A stretch of 64,000 nt of DNA, taken from assembly GCA_965178125.1 (NCBI GenBank), contig OZ237735.1:1674001-1738000 (forward strand). The letters run 5' to 3'. A program made the position numbers and the translations under genes. Of this stretch, positions 26,409 to 38,401 are shown in pieces. This stretch comes from Bilabrum cf. latius. Lineage: Eukaryota > Bigyra: Bicosoecida > Bigyra > Bicosoecida. Positions within the stretch are counted from its first letter, which is position 1, and the number at the start of each line of letters is the position of its first letter. The notes beneath the pieces are model-generated. The model saw nothing but the letters and a program-made list of their open reading frames with translations. It was not told the origin of the DNA and did no database searches.

Positions 26409-28352
26409 TCAGCTCATTCTTGCTGCCCCTGCTCCGGCACCGGCACCGCTTGCCTTGGCGCCGGCCGCGAGCAGCTGTCCGTCAGGCCGAGTCCTAACCT
26501 TGAGACTAGGGATGCCGCTCGAGTCGGCCATCCTGCCCTTGGCGCCCTTCTTGGGCGTGCCTGGGCCTACGGGAGCCGTGGCCTTGGTGAACAGCACGCT
26601 GTCGTCCTCTTCGATGTCCCACAGGGCCAGCTCGCCCTTGCTCCCGCCGCACGCGAGAATCATGGGCGCGTGTGGCAGGAAGGAGCAGGTGAACAGCTGG
26701 CCCGCCCCCATCTCCTTCTCTCCAATCTGCAGCGGCCGCCCCGGCGCACCGCTCGAGGCAGACCCCCCTGGTGCCTCTATCCTCGTCGTGTCCCAAACCT
26801 TGACCTTCTTGTCAGCGCCCGCAGTGGCGAGCACCCCGGGGAGCAGGGGAGCAAAGGACACGGCGTGGCAGGCGTCCTTGTGGGCAACCGCGGCCCATGC
26901 CGGGCGGTCGGGCTTGCGCATGTCGAAGCCGGCCACGGTGCCGCCCTCGGCGCACGCGACAAGGCTCCAGGTGTTGTGCGGGTCCCACTGCACGTCTTCG
27001 GCGTCGGCGGGCAGCCGGCTTCGCATGACCTTTGGCTTGGGCTTGCGCGCGTCAATCACACAAACGGTGCGATCGTACGATGCAGTTGCAACGATGGATG
27101 CAGCCGAGCCAGTGCCGGGGTGGAACCTGCATGCGACCACCTTGCCCGTGTGATGCCTCCACGTGTTGATGCAGGCCCCCCTTGTCACGTCCCACAGCTT
27201 GACTGTCTTGTCCGCCGAGGACGAGCAAAGCAGCCTCCTGTGTTCCCTGGACCACGACAGGCCCATCACGGCGTCCTGGTGTGACCCAGGAGCCAGCTTA
27301 CCGGCGGGACCGGGCACGGTGCCCGACGCGCACACCTGTCCCGCCAAGCCTCCCAGGATGGCGGAGGGCTCCAGCGGGTCCAGCACGTCCAAGTTCCAGA
27401 TCTCGATCCCGGGATGGAAGGTGCCAACAGCGACGTATGAGCCCACCAAGGAGGGCAGATCGTCGTCCTGCACCGCGGATGCGAGCTGCAGCGCTTTCCT
27501 AGCCAGCTCACCCTGCTCGCCCGACATGCCGTCCATGCCGCCGGCACCTGCACCGGCACCGCTGCCTGCCGCAGACGCGCGCCCGGAGGATCCGAAAGAC
27601 GAGGAAGAAGCCGCGCCGGAGCCAGGCGCCGAGGCGGTGCTCGGGCCAACGCCCGCACGTCGCATCATCGCGTCCGTGGCGGCGATGGCACCGGTTGCAA
27701 CCGCAGCAGCGGCGGCGCCCTTGCCGGGGGGCAGGTCCATCCACTCGACGGCCAGGGGAAAGGCGGGCAGGTTGAAGTCGTGGTGCACGTACAGGGAGCC
27801 CTCGGTCCGGTCGTACGTGTACACTTCCATGGCGCTCTGCTCATCTTCTGTTCTCGCCACGCACATGAACATGTCTCCTGCTTTGGCTTCGACGTCTCCA
27901 TCGTCATCGGCGGCATCGGCATCCTCGGGGTCCTCGCCATCCTCGATCACCTCCGCGATACCGGCATCCGACATCATGGCACTCCCATCTCCAGCTTCAT
28001 CGTCATCGTCGTCGTCATCAGCGGCGCTAGTGCCCTTTCCAGCGCGGCCTTTGCCCTCGGCTTTCTCCACATCCCTGGCCCGTTTCGCTGCAATCTCCAG
28101 CGGGCTCATTGCCTTCTCACCGGCCGCCCTACGGCGAAGCTGCTCTACTTCTTCAGAGCTAAGCTCATGGCTGACTGGAAACCGCTTCGGTGCACCCGGA
28201 GGAATCTGTAAGTGTGAAGATTTGGCAAATAAAGACGTATGCGCTGCTGAGGGCAAGCACCGCAGTTGCGGCAGGATCGGGTAGAAAATCGATTCATGTA
28301 ACTACGAAACAGTACAACTGCACAAACTTACCCAAGCCATTGCAGAAATCAT
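26409..28352 (-). CDS. PWP1: PWP1, WD-repeat ribosome-biogenesis factor
   Basis: Periodic tryptophan protein 1, a nucleolar WD40 protein involved in rRNA production. Exon 1 (28332-28352) encodes MISAMAW and exon 2 (26409-28205) the rest, ending at TGA 26409-26411; about 605 residues. The spliced N-terminus, MISAMAW-IPPGAPKRFP, matches the PWP1 start. It is followed by an acidic run (DDDDDDD), the YVHHDFNLPAFPLAVEW segment and WD repeats (for example SSSADKTVKLWD and ATAGADKKVKVWD). An in-frame ATG at 28368-28370 could add six residues. There is no in-frame TAG. A low-complexity Ala/Gly/Ser insertion separates the N-terminal part from the WD repeats. Confidence 0.93.
28206..28331 (-). other. 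PWP1 intron (126 nt)
   Basis: On the minus strand the donor is GTAAGT and the acceptor is CTTACAG. Splicing in phase 0 joins TGG to ATT and restores the conserved PWP1 N-terminus. Confidence 0.9.
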
Positions 28353-28508
28353 GGCACCGTTGTCATCCATGGTAGCAAACTCGTGCAAATGTATGGAGAC
28401 CAAGTGCAACTTCCCTGGGCTGTTTCACGAAGCTCAACGAACGTTCGAATAGGCATGAGGCACGCAGCATGACTCTTGCTGCTAAAGTACATCACACGAT
28501 TACTAAAA

Positions 28509-31148
28509 TTACTTTGCAGCAACCTCACCGCTGGACGTGGCCATCGCGCTTCGAAGGACCTCGTCCAGCTTGCCTCTCTGCTTCAGATACTCGAAGACAG
28601 CTGCCTTGGCCTTGGCGTCTGCCTGCTCCTCCGCAGCCGCACGAGTCCTGGCTGCCTCCACCTCGGCCTGGCTGGCCGCAGTGGCCTGCGCATCCCTCGC
28701 GGCGGCGGAGCGCCGCGCGAGCACCTGCGCGCGGAGGAGCAGCTTCCGTTCCTCCTCGGCCTCCTGGCACAAGCACTTGCTCAGGGCAGGCGCCCCCTCC
28801 TGGCTCTGCACGGCGGGCCCACGCAGAGCGGCGCACACCTGAAGCATGCGCCTCAGGCGCGGCCCAGCCACTGCCGAGTCCAGCACCGCAGCACCAACAC
28901 CCTGCTCCGCCCCATCCTCGGCTGTTCCCTCGTCCACGGGCTCTTGCTCCAGCGACTTCGCGACCACCGCCGAGACCGGGAGCTCCCTGCGCTCCCAGAG
29001 GCACCGCAGCGCCTCCCGCTCGGCCCACTCCTCCCTCCACGACCTCGCGGCTGACATCCATGCTGTCAAACGGCCGAGCCGCATGGACAGGGCCGCGCGC
29101 TGCTCGGGCCCGCACCTCTGCTGTTCCCTGGAAGCTGGAGGACCCCCGCCCGCGCCCTGCTGCGCCTTCTTCGTCTGCTGCTCGCCGCTGGGCAGGCCCC
29201 CCGCACGGCGATCGCACTCGTCACGCGCCTCCCGCACCTCTCTGGCCACCTGCGCCGCAGCCGCCGCCTGCCCCGCCACGGCCGCCCTCCGCCTCGCCGC
29301 CTCGTCCTTGAGCCTGTCTGCTTCCCACTGCATGCGGCCGGCGCAGCCCTCCCTGTAGTCCCTCGGTTTCGCCAGGCACCGCTTGCGCTCCTCCAGGACC
29401 CTCCTCGACTCTTCGGAAAGGGACTCGGCCTCCCGCCACAGCTGGTCCGGCCTGTGGGCCACGAGGGCAGCGGCGGCGGGGACGCCAATGGCCTGCGAGG
29501 AGCGGGCCAGCGCGGTGCCCTCCAGCTGGCCGGCCACCTCGCGGGCCGCGCGCGCCGCCGCAGAGTCGCCGTCCACGGCCAGCGTGCCGCCGCCCGGGGT
29601 GGAGCTGGATCGCGCGGGGCCGGTTCCGCTGCGCAGAGGCGTCGTCGCCGCGACCACCTCGCTGATGGGGTCGGCGGAGGAGGCCGCCGAGGACCCCGAC
29701 CCGCCCCTCCCGCTGTTCCCCGGGACCAACAGCCCCAGGCCGGTGTGCCACCGCTCCTTGCGAAGCGCCAGCTCGCGCTCTAGCACCTCCCGGGCAGCCC
29801 GCAGCCTGGCCGCCTGCGCATCCACGGCCTCCGCCTCCGCCTCGAGGGCGTCGGCTGGCCGGTGCATGGCTGCGTCCAGGCCAAGGCCGTTGCCCGCACG
29901 AGTGGCCAGGGCGCCCCTCATGGCTCGCAGGATCGAATCCAGGGCGGCCTGCGCCGCGTCCTAGCCGTTGAGTCCGTCCGCGGGCTCGGTCCCGTTGTTC
30001 CCCGCCGCGGTGTTTTGCCACCTGGAGGCGGCCCCAGCCTACGCGCTCAGCGCGGCGGCGGCAGCTGCTCGAGCCTCGGCCTCTGCCGTGGAAGCCGCCT
30101 CTGCCGACTCCGTGAGCGTGCGCATGGCAGTAGCGAGATCGGGATAGTCGTCACGCAGGCGCTCCCAGTCTTCCTGGCAGAGCCGCACCGCGCGCTCCCG
30201 GAGGCGTTCGAGCGCGAGTCGGCCTGGCAGAGTGTGCTGGGGCCACTGGCCAGCCGCGGACTTCGCGGCCTGGGCCTCCTCCTCCTGATCCTCTAATTCC
30301 TGATCCGCGGGCACAATCTCGCATTGCTGCAGCGCGCCGAGCATGCCCAGCGGCAAAGAGATGCCCTTGGAGCGAGCAGATGCCTGGGCGTGCTCGATCC
30401 GTTCTAGCAGACGAGCAGCGGCTCCTGCCATCTGATAGGTGGCTTGCACGTCCGATCGCGTGGAGTTCACCTTGCCTAAGGCGGAAACCAGCCGGGAACG
30501 CTCCCCCTCCGCGGCTTCGCCCGCTTGCTCCTCCATGCGGCGCCTCCAAGCGAGCGCGGCGCGCTGCAAGGGCGCCAGCTCTGACAGCAGCGCGCTCACA
30601 GCCCCCTCTGCTTGCTGCGATGCTGCCACATTTCGCATAAGATACGCTACGGCCGCGCTCTCAGCAGCCCGTGCTAGCGTCCTCCTGGTAGCTTCGACCG
30701 ATGCTTGCCCAGAGGCCGTTTGCACAGCCTTGCTCCGCAGACTCTACGCGCGGTCCCACCGCGATTCTAAGAAATCAATTGTACGCTGCACTTGGCCCAA
30801 ACCGTCTCGATCCCTCGGAAGCTGCTCTACTAGCAGAGAGGCAACCGTCTCCGATGCTCCCGATGGAACGTCGGTCTTGGCGCGATGCTGCTGCTGCCAA
30901 TCAGACACGTCCCTGGTGATCGACGCAACGGATACCTAAATTGCATCTACAGTTGATTGGGATGCATCCAAAGCAGACCTTGCCCTGTCCCGAGGCGACG
31001 GTGGCTGCACAGGCTCGTACGTCGCAGCTGCCGGCTCTATGCGCACGGCCGGCTGGAGCGACCCTGCTCTGCCTCCCCTCATGCCAACAGCAGCAGCTAT
31101 CGGAACAAGAAGTATGCTTATACACGCGAGACCACACACTTGCCGCAT
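28509..31148 (-). CDS. Secreted or membrane-inserted Ala/Glu/Arg-rich coiled-coil protein, 879 aa
   Basis: Continuous frame from ATG 31146-31148 to TAA 28509-28511 once TAG is read as sense. In-frame TAGs lie at 30936-30938, 30744-30746, 30039-30041 and 29961-29963. The N-terminus (MRQVCGLACISILLVPIAAA) is a good signal peptide or signal anchor. The rest is strongly helical: Ala, Arg, Glu and Leu-rich with long predicted coiled coils and few hydrophobic segments. I do not recognise the family. It is divergent from the gene at 31442, with 293 nt between the starts. It is one of two genes here that use TAA. Confidence 0.8.
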
Positions 31149-31441
31149 GGCCGCCGGACCTAGCGGCGTATAGCACAAAGTTTGCTTGCGAGTTCGTGCG
31201 GCCCTCTCGTGTAGGTTCCGTTACTTCACGGCGCCGCGCATTGCTTTGTACGGTGTGACGAGCGAAGAGCACGAAATCTTTTTTTGAGTATTTGTAGGGC
31301 GATTGTATGAGCGAAAACAATAGTTCCTCGAGGAGATCGTAGTATTTGTAGCCTGCAACAGCTAGTATCGCCTAGAGTGCTCCAGAACCCGAAGTTAGTG
31401 ATGAAAATGGCCTGGACTTTGTTGCGGAGAGAGGGTAGCGC
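31149..31441. promoter_or_regulatory. Divergent intergenic region
   Basis: The 293 nt between the ATGs of two divergent genes must hold both promoters and 5' untranslated regions. It is more AT-rich than the flanking genes. I recognise no specific motif. Confidence 0.4.
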
Positions 31442-34120
31442 ATGGAATTGGCTAGAAGAAGGCTGGATGAGCTGCGGGAGCGAAAGCGATAGACAAGGGC
31501 TGGCGAAAATACTGACGATATTGACGCCCTGATGAAGGAGTTCGGAGAAATGGGCCAAAAAGGGGCACAAGGTGACCAGCCGAAGGGCTCAGAGGAGCTG
31601 CAGCGAGAGGTTCAAGATTTTGTGGAAGCGTCTGTCATGAGTGACCCTCATACTGCAGATCTGGTGAAGCGAGGCTTGTCCTCCAAGGATGCAGAGCAGC
31701 AGCTGGTGCCTTTCTGGCGGCAGGGTAGCAGGTCCTCGCAGCCGCTACTCGGAGACGATGGTGTGGACAAGCTGCCGACTGTTGGGCAACGCATCAGCGA
31801 AGCCATTGGAACTGCACCATCCCCTGCTTCTGTAGCCGAGCGATAGCACCCTACCCCTCGGTCTTCGTCCGATTCGCACGCCGGCCTTCCGACTCCAGCA
31901 CCTGCAGCCGACGACGAGACGGCAGATCTTGCCGGGGACGGAATCTTGAGAACGACCGAGGATGCGGCGGGTGCATGCTCCAGTGCCCTAGGATCGAGCT
32001 TCGGGCGGCGGCTGCTGGTGCGCTCAGCCGTTCGCTCTATGCAGCACGCTGCACCCACCTCGCGCAAGGTGGCTCCGGGTATGGCACAGTTCCCGTACCG
32101 CTCCAGCTCGCGTGCATCCAAGCCGTGGGGTGTGACAAGTGAAGGGATGCCGGTGCACGTGCCCATGGCCGCGCTGCTCGCTCACGAGCGGGAGGGAACC
32201 CTGGCTGTCGCCGCGGCTGGTTCACACGCAGCCGGGGGGTCGCAGCCGAGTGCTGCCCAGCGTCTCGAGCAGCAGTCAGAGTGCCTCGCGCTGGCAGAAT
32301 CCTGGGAGGCGCACGCCTCCGCCGCAGATCGGATCACGGGCAGGCTGCGGCGGGTCACCATGGGCCTGACTGGGGGCCAGCGTGAGGGCGTTCTCACACC
32401 CTGGGACTCCATGCTGCGGCTGCAGCAGAAAGCAGGTAGTCAGGACCGTGCGACTTCTTAGCAGCGGCTTCCATTGTCTTCCCTTCAAAAAGGACTGCTG
32501 GACCGATTGGGCGGCCTGGATACTCTGCAAGGTGCGGCCGCTGGGCAGGCATCCTTGGGGTTGCCCCCTTCTGTGCGGAGAGAGGTGGATGCGATGCGGC
32601 GCGAGAGTGAAGCCGCTCTCGTTGGTGTGCTGGGCCCGCCCTGCATCTTTCACAAGAATGCAGCAGAAGATGAAAGGAAGGGGGCTGCGAGCAGCCCAAG
32701 CCGAAGCAGTGAAGGTGCGACCGACGGCAGTCGCATAGCACAAGAACGGGAGCTGCGCCGGGCTGTTCAAGGCGTGACGAGTGCGCCCGGCTGGGCTTTG
32801 TAGCGCGCGCGCCGCTTCGGAGTGCCGCTGTCGATCGACGGCCCGGGCACCGCCGCCCTCGGCCTGTCGGGGACTGACCTCGGGCTGCTGTCGGATCGCT
32901 CTGACGTTCGGGCCATGGGCTCCTCCCTGCTGGCGAGGTTCGCGGCAGGGATGGTGTTGGCGGCCCCTTTCGGACCCATGGCCATGCTGGCTGGGGCGAC
33001 CGACGTGGCGATGCAGAATGCGGCAGCCTCTGCCGCGGCAGCCTCCGGCACGGCGGGAGGGGGCGCAGTGGTTGCCAGCAGCAGCGGTGGCAGTGCCGCT
33101 GCCGCCGCCGCTGCGAGTGCGGGCGGCTTGACCATGCGGGCTGCCATGGTGGGCAGCATGGCGGCAGTGGTCCCAGCAGCCATGCTCTTCTTTGGGAGCT
33201 ACTGGACGTTCGAGTACGCCGCGCGGTGGGCCCTCGGCACTGCGAGGAGGCTCGTGGACGGGGAGGCGTTCGAGGGAACAGAGCGAGCGCGGGCAGCGGC
33301 CCGCGCCCTTGTTCTCGCGAACCTAGGCATGCTTGGTGCAGCGAATGATGACTCTGGGGGCTCCTCGTACAGGCTTAGGGGCTTCTTGCCGGGAGCAGGG
33401 GACGAGCGCAGGCTGCCGCCGTCGCGGCCTCTGGCCGGCGGTGCCCTGCCACAGTCGGTGGAGGGCGTGCTGGAAGAGCCTCTCTGGGACTCGGAATCGT
33501 ATGCAAGTGCCGTGACGAGTGCTGGGCTGGGTCGCGTGCTCGCCCTGCGGAGCTTTGCGGGCATGGACGGCGTGGAGCTGGCACCGGAACAGGTGAGGGG
33601 CGAGACCAGGGGCGAGACCGGGTCTCGATCGGGGGAGCAGACGGTGGGCAGGGGGCAGCACCCCGAGGAAGATTCTCCCGACTGGCTGCTTGGGAAGCAG
33701 CGACCTGGGGAGTCGGAGGGTTACTACGCTGCGAGGGTGCTGGAGGGGGCGGCCAGGGCGCGGGCGGTGCTGGCCGCACCCCAGCACCTGCACCTGCAGC
33801 AGCTCGAGTCGGAGCGGCTGACGGCTGACTGGCTGCGGCTGAGCAGCGCCAGCGGCGTGCCGCCCTCGTGCGAGAACTCGAGGCAGATCGCCGCGTGGAT
33901 GAGCGCCGGGCTCGCCGCCGGCTTCGTGCTGAGGCAGCACAGGGGTGCCATCTTGGGAGGCGCGCCGGGGGTCGCGCCTAAGGTGGCCTTCGCAGCTGCC
34001 ATGGTCTTGGGCCCTGCGCTCGCCCCTTCGGTTCTGGGCGACTTCGAGAGCAGGGTGCTAGTGGTCGCCAGGCGAACGCTCGCGGCTCCACGCTGGGCTG
34101 CCATGGAAGATGCCAGTTGA
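31442..34120 (+). CDS. Hypothetical membrane protein, 892 aa
   Basis: Frame from ATG 31442 to TGA 34118-34120, with sense TAGs at 31490-31492, 31844-31846, 32459-32461 and 32801-32803. The N-terminal half is polar and partly coiled-coil (MELARRRLDELRERKR then TAG). The C-terminal half has four hydrophobic stretches near residues 495-525, 568-594, 815-838 and 845-867, with an Ala/Gly-rich segment between the first two. It may be an organelle or ER membrane protein, but I recognise no family. The TGA overlaps an upstream in-frame ATG of the TRM5 gene (TGATG at 34118-34122). Confidence 0.75.
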
Positions 34121-34275
34121 TGAGCCGGCGTTGTTCCGGTTCCGGCCGAAGAGACAGGCTCGGTTCATTTTGCCGTGTGGAGGACCACAAACACAGTAAT
34201 CTTCGCGCCATACTGCGACAGTCAAAGCGACTCATCATCCCGTTGCTGCTAGGTAGACTTCAGAGGGTCTCTACG

Positions 34276-36885
34276 ATGTCAAGCAGCCCGATCGATCTTA
34301 CAAAGGTTGCAGGTGATGCGGTGCAGTTTAGGGTTGTGCCCGAAGCTTTCTCATCCAAGCTGGTCGCACACGGACTAGTTTGCTTCGGAAAAGATGTCAG
34401 CAAGGTCAAAGGGGCAGCGGGAAAATGCATTTTGCGTCCTCGCGAGGTAGAAGGCTTCCGCTCGATGAGAAATGTTGTGTCTTGGGGTATCGTCAGCAAT
34501 CTGCCTACAGATACTGTATCGCATGAGGTTTCAAGCATCGGGACAGCACCAAGTGAACATGGGTAGAGGGTTGTAGTAATCCTTCATCCACCGGAAGCTT
34601 TGCCGTCTGGGTAGGCCATCGAGAGCGATTTTTTGTGTGCTCCGCGGCTTGCTCAAAGCCCGCTCCTGGAAGGCCTAAAAGCCGGGAGCGAGGCAGGATC
34701 TGGGGAAGAGTATGTGCTATTGGAGCCTCGCGCAGTAGAGAGGGAGTCGGCAAAACCGCGGCCGAAGGGTTGGGCAACCGAAGTAATTCGCAAGGTGTCG
34801 GGGCCTCTGGACGTTGCTGCCCTGGAAGCCCTCGGGTACAGCAGCAAAGCCACCGATCTGTGCAAACAAGATAAAGCAAGCTCCCTCGGTCTGCTGGCGC
34901 CCGCCATCCCCATCCGTCTGGAGCTGCAGGGCTCCTACTTAGGTATGAGCGCCCAGGCGGCCATTGCAGCGTTCCTGCCAGTGGCAGATCCCCAAGAGGG
35001 ACTCACGAAGGAAGGGGGAGCAGAACCTAATAGCGAGGATAGTACCGAAAAGTTAGAAGGAACAGCAGCAGGCACGGCGAAAGCATCGTTGTACGCCCGC
35101 TCTGGGGCAGCGAAGGAGAACAAGGGGGCGGCCGCTGGCGGTGCAGGCAAGCAGGCTCTCGAGGCAGAGATGCACCGGCTCCCGCCCAGCACAGCGAGCG
35201 GGCCCGCGCTATCTTCTGCTTCTTCTTCGCCGGCTTCGGCTGCAGCTACCGCCGTTGCGACGGGTGCAGCTGCACCCGGTGGTGTGGGACAGGCACCAAG
35301 CAACAGTGAAGGGGGCGGTGCCATAAGCAGCTTCGAGCAAGCCGGCGACGTGGCACACGTAAACTTGGTGCAAACTCATTTTCCTTGGCGGTTTGCTATC
35401 GGTAGGGTGCTCCTTGATCTGCAGCCGACCCTCCGCACGGTCCTGGTCAAGTGCGGGACCATTGAGTCTGTGTACCGCACCTTCCCCATGCAGGTTGTGG
35501 CTGGCAATGGGGCGAGAGAAGAGGCCGTCGCACGCACTGCTGGTGCGCCCCTTCCGCCCATCCCAGTGACCCTCCGTGAGACGGAATGCAGCCTGAGTTT
35601 CGACTTTCGCAGGGTGTACTGGAACAGCAGGCTGCAGCACGAGCACAGGCACATGGTCGAGGCAATTGTGGATGCAGGCGTGCCAGGCGCGAGCTTGCCT
35701 GCCGGGCAAGCTGATTCGAGCTCGGGTGCAGCAGGCTCTGGGGAGGCCAAGGACGCCCCTCCGACCGCTGGGAAGAAGAGGAAGAGGGACAAGTAGGAGC
35801 GAGCCGTAGCCGGTCGGGGCATCATCATCGCAGATGCATGCGCGGGTGTGGGCCCTTTTGCCGTCCCATTGGCGAAGCGAGGCGCCACGGTGCTAGCAAA
35901 CGACCTGAATCCAGAGTCGCACAAGTGGCTTGTCCGCAACGCCAAGAGCAACAAGTGCGGCGCGACGCTGGTGCCGTCCAGGGATGACGGTGCAAATTTC
36001 TTGCTGAGGCACGTCGCTGCAGCTCAGGGCGAAGCGGTGCCACCGCTGAAGCTGCCGGAGGGCTAGAGTGAAGGCAGTGGCAGCGATGTCGCCGGTTCTG
36101 GTTCGTCCGGGTCAAGCATTGCGAGAGATCGCATCCCGAGCTCGGGCTTTGACCATATTCTCGTGAACCTGCCGGCCTCCTCAGTTTCCTTTGTGCCAGC
36201 GCTGTAGGGCGCCTTTGATCGCGCCGTGTGGCCCCGCGCAGCCCTGCCTGTTCTTCACTGCTACACATTTGCCGCGGCTCCCTACTCGCGAGACGGAACG
36301 CTGCAGCAGCTGGCGCTGCTCGAGGGTGGCGCTGCAGACACGCAGGCGCCAGACAGGGAAGCTGATGGTGTCCTGGCGTCGAATCGGGGTGGAGGTGGGA
36401 GCGATGGGGCCGTCGCTTCTGGTGTGGCACCGAGCAGCGCTGCAAGCTCTGCAACAGGTGGGGCCTCGTCCTCGTCCTCGTCGTCGCAGCTGGCAGGCAA
36501 AGAGACCCGAGGTCCTCACCATACCGTCGCAGAGAGGAGGAGAATGGCTTTGGAAGACGCGACGCAGCGGATCTTGCATGCACTGGGATTGCGCCGGCTA
36601 CACGAGCAGCGCGGCCGGGTGAGATGGTTGGATAGCATCCGTCAGGTCGTGCAGGCTGAGCAGAGTCCCGCGGATGAAGGCGGGCCCATCCCCGTATGTG
36701 GGAGGGTGATCCGGGACGTCTCGCCCAACAAGTACATGGTCTGTATTTCGGTGCGGGTTCCATGGGACTGCGGGAGCAATGGGAAGCCGGCGGCTGCGGC
36801 GCCGGGTGAGGAGGCTAGTGCCGGTGGTGTGGCGGCAGGTGGCACTGGCACCGAGAGTGCTTCCAAGCGTGCAAGGGTGGAATGA
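34276..36885 (+). CDS. TRM5: TRM5, tRNA (guanine-37-N1)-methyltransferase, 869 aa
   Basis: Makes m1G37 next to the anticodon, using S-adenosylmethionine. Visible motifs are VYWNSRLQHEHRHMVE (near residue 448), the SAM-binding loop DACAGVGPFAVPLAKRG (520-536), NDLNPESHKWL (near 542), the NLPAS catalytic motif (near 625) and LHCYTF, followed by the RDVSPNKYMVCI block. The ORF spans five sense TAGs (34564, 34612, 35794, 36064, 36205). The first two lie N-terminal. The third separates the YWNSRL motif from the SAM-binding loop, and the last sits inside the methyltransferase fold. Length is well above the usual 450-500 residues because of low-complexity insertions, one carrying KKRKRDK, a possible nuclear signal. 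An in-frame ATG at 34120 would add an Arg-rich N-terminus that could target mitochondria. Stop is TGA 36883-36885. Confidence 0.93.
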
Positions 36886-37043
36886 TGACACCAGCATTGA
36901 GACGATAATACCAATTTGCAGCCGTAGATTTCAAGCCGTTTACAGACACTCCATCAGTACCTGTACTACAACTCATGCATTGTGAACAGCTTGCCCCTCT
37001 TTGCCTCGGAAGAGCCGTAGCCACGAGCAGCAACAGGACCCAC

Positions 37044-38297
37044 TCAATCATCCTTTTTGCTTTCTCCCTCGTGGGCATTGCCAGTTACCATGGGAATGGC
37101 TCGTTCCTTCCCGCCCTTGCCTTGCCATTTGTTGCCCTTGACGCTGCACGGTTCTTGCACGGTGCTGCTCTCATGCCCCAGCGAAGTTGTAGCACCGATG
37201 GCCTCGCCTCCTCTGGGCTCGTTGTTGTCCTCATCCTCGTACCCGCCTTCAAAGGTCGTGCCCATGAAAGCGTCCATGATTCCGAAGAACGGGCTGTAGT
37301 TCATGGTGTGCATCAGGTGGTGAGCCACGTGCCGCCTCTGGTTGCTCGGCAGGCCCAGCACCTCATTGGGCCACACAGGGGGCTGGTACGGGAAGTGGGA
37401 TTCGGTGAGGAGCCACAGATAGATGGGCACGTACGCATTGCGCGTGAGGGGGTGCGCATGGATGGCTTTAAGGATCCCGTTTGCCACGAGGATGGAGCCG
37501 ATTCGCTCCGCGAGGGTCAGCTCGTTGGTCGTGCCCTAGTGCACCCTGCCCCCCTGGGGGTGGCTGTGGTGCTGGAAATGCAGGGCCTTGTAGCCCCAGC
37601 CCTAGTGGTGAAGCACAAACCTATGCACGAAATAGAACAGAACGTCGTACAGCACCACTGCGAGGACAGCCATCACGACCGGCTCCCACCACTGCGGCGC
37701 TGCTTCCGGCAGCACCCGCTCGCTTTGCAGCGAAAAGTATGGTTCTTCTGACCATTTCTCGTACGATACCCCTGCATAATGCTTTCTTGTAAACGTGTCC
37801 AGAAACGCAAGCGGTCCGACGTACGTAATAAACTGATAGAAGAGGCCATACATGCTGCCACCTCGCCAGGAGGGCCCGGACGGCTGCGACACCTCTGACG
37901 GAATCCGGTACTGCTGTATCCACTCCGTTCTGTCAAGTGCAATGAATAACCAATATATTGGTGGGTAGAACACGCCTGCCTCCGCAGTCTCAAGGTACAC
38001 GGATCTGCGATGCAGCTGGTTTCGAAACGAATCCATTGTGGAGCATGCTAGCGCATACAGATGTTAAGTAAGCACGTCCAGATTCAAGGAGACTTACTTG
38101 TACCACCACTGAATACGCAACCAGCTCCAGAAGCTTGCCATCCCGGCGTTCAACTCCGTTCCGTACAAGAAGCCAATGACAACGCCAGCAGCAAGTATTG
38201 CTCGAAGGAGCCAAATTACGTGTCGATGGGACTGTTCTTGCCGAACCGGGCGACGAAACCAGCCTTCAACTCCCAAAGAGCGCGATTTAAGCGTCAT
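37044..38297 (-). CDS. Fatty-acid-hydroxylase / sterol-desaturase family membrane protein, 386 aa
   Basis: Di-iron membrane oxygenase. Exon 1 is 38098-38297 and exon 2 is 37044-38004, ending in TGA. The histidine boxes are present: HRFVLHH, LHFQHHSH, and HVAHHLMHTMNYSPFFG near the C-terminus. Several hydrophobic helices precede them (VIWLLRAILAAGVVIGFLYG in exon 1). Two sense TAGs lie at 37602-37604, immediately after the first histidine box, and 37536-37538, after the second; stopping at either would remove essential iron ligands. Possible substrates are sterols, sphingolipids or fatty aldehydes; the sequence does not settle which. It would act in the ER membrane. Confidence 0.88.
38005..38097 (-). 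other. Intron of the sterol-desaturase-family gene (93 nt)
   Basis: Donor GTAAGT directly after TGG TGG TAC AA; acceptor GCATCGCAG. Splicing in phase 2 gives WWYKSVYLETAE. A nearer acceptor (GCTAG, 38048-38050) would run into TGA and was rejected. Confidence 0.82.
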
Positions 38298-38401
38298 TAC
38301 ACCGAATAGTACGCTATGCAGATGGGACAGTTGCACTTCATATCGAGCCCGTCATCATTTGACCCAACTTTTCAATTCCGGACTCAAGTCGGCAGCACGC
38401 G

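Noticed and set aside
26337-28284. Long plus-strand open frames (315 and 373 codons) opposite PWP1
   Set aside because: Antisense shadows of a GC-rich gene; the minus-strand product is clearly PWP1.
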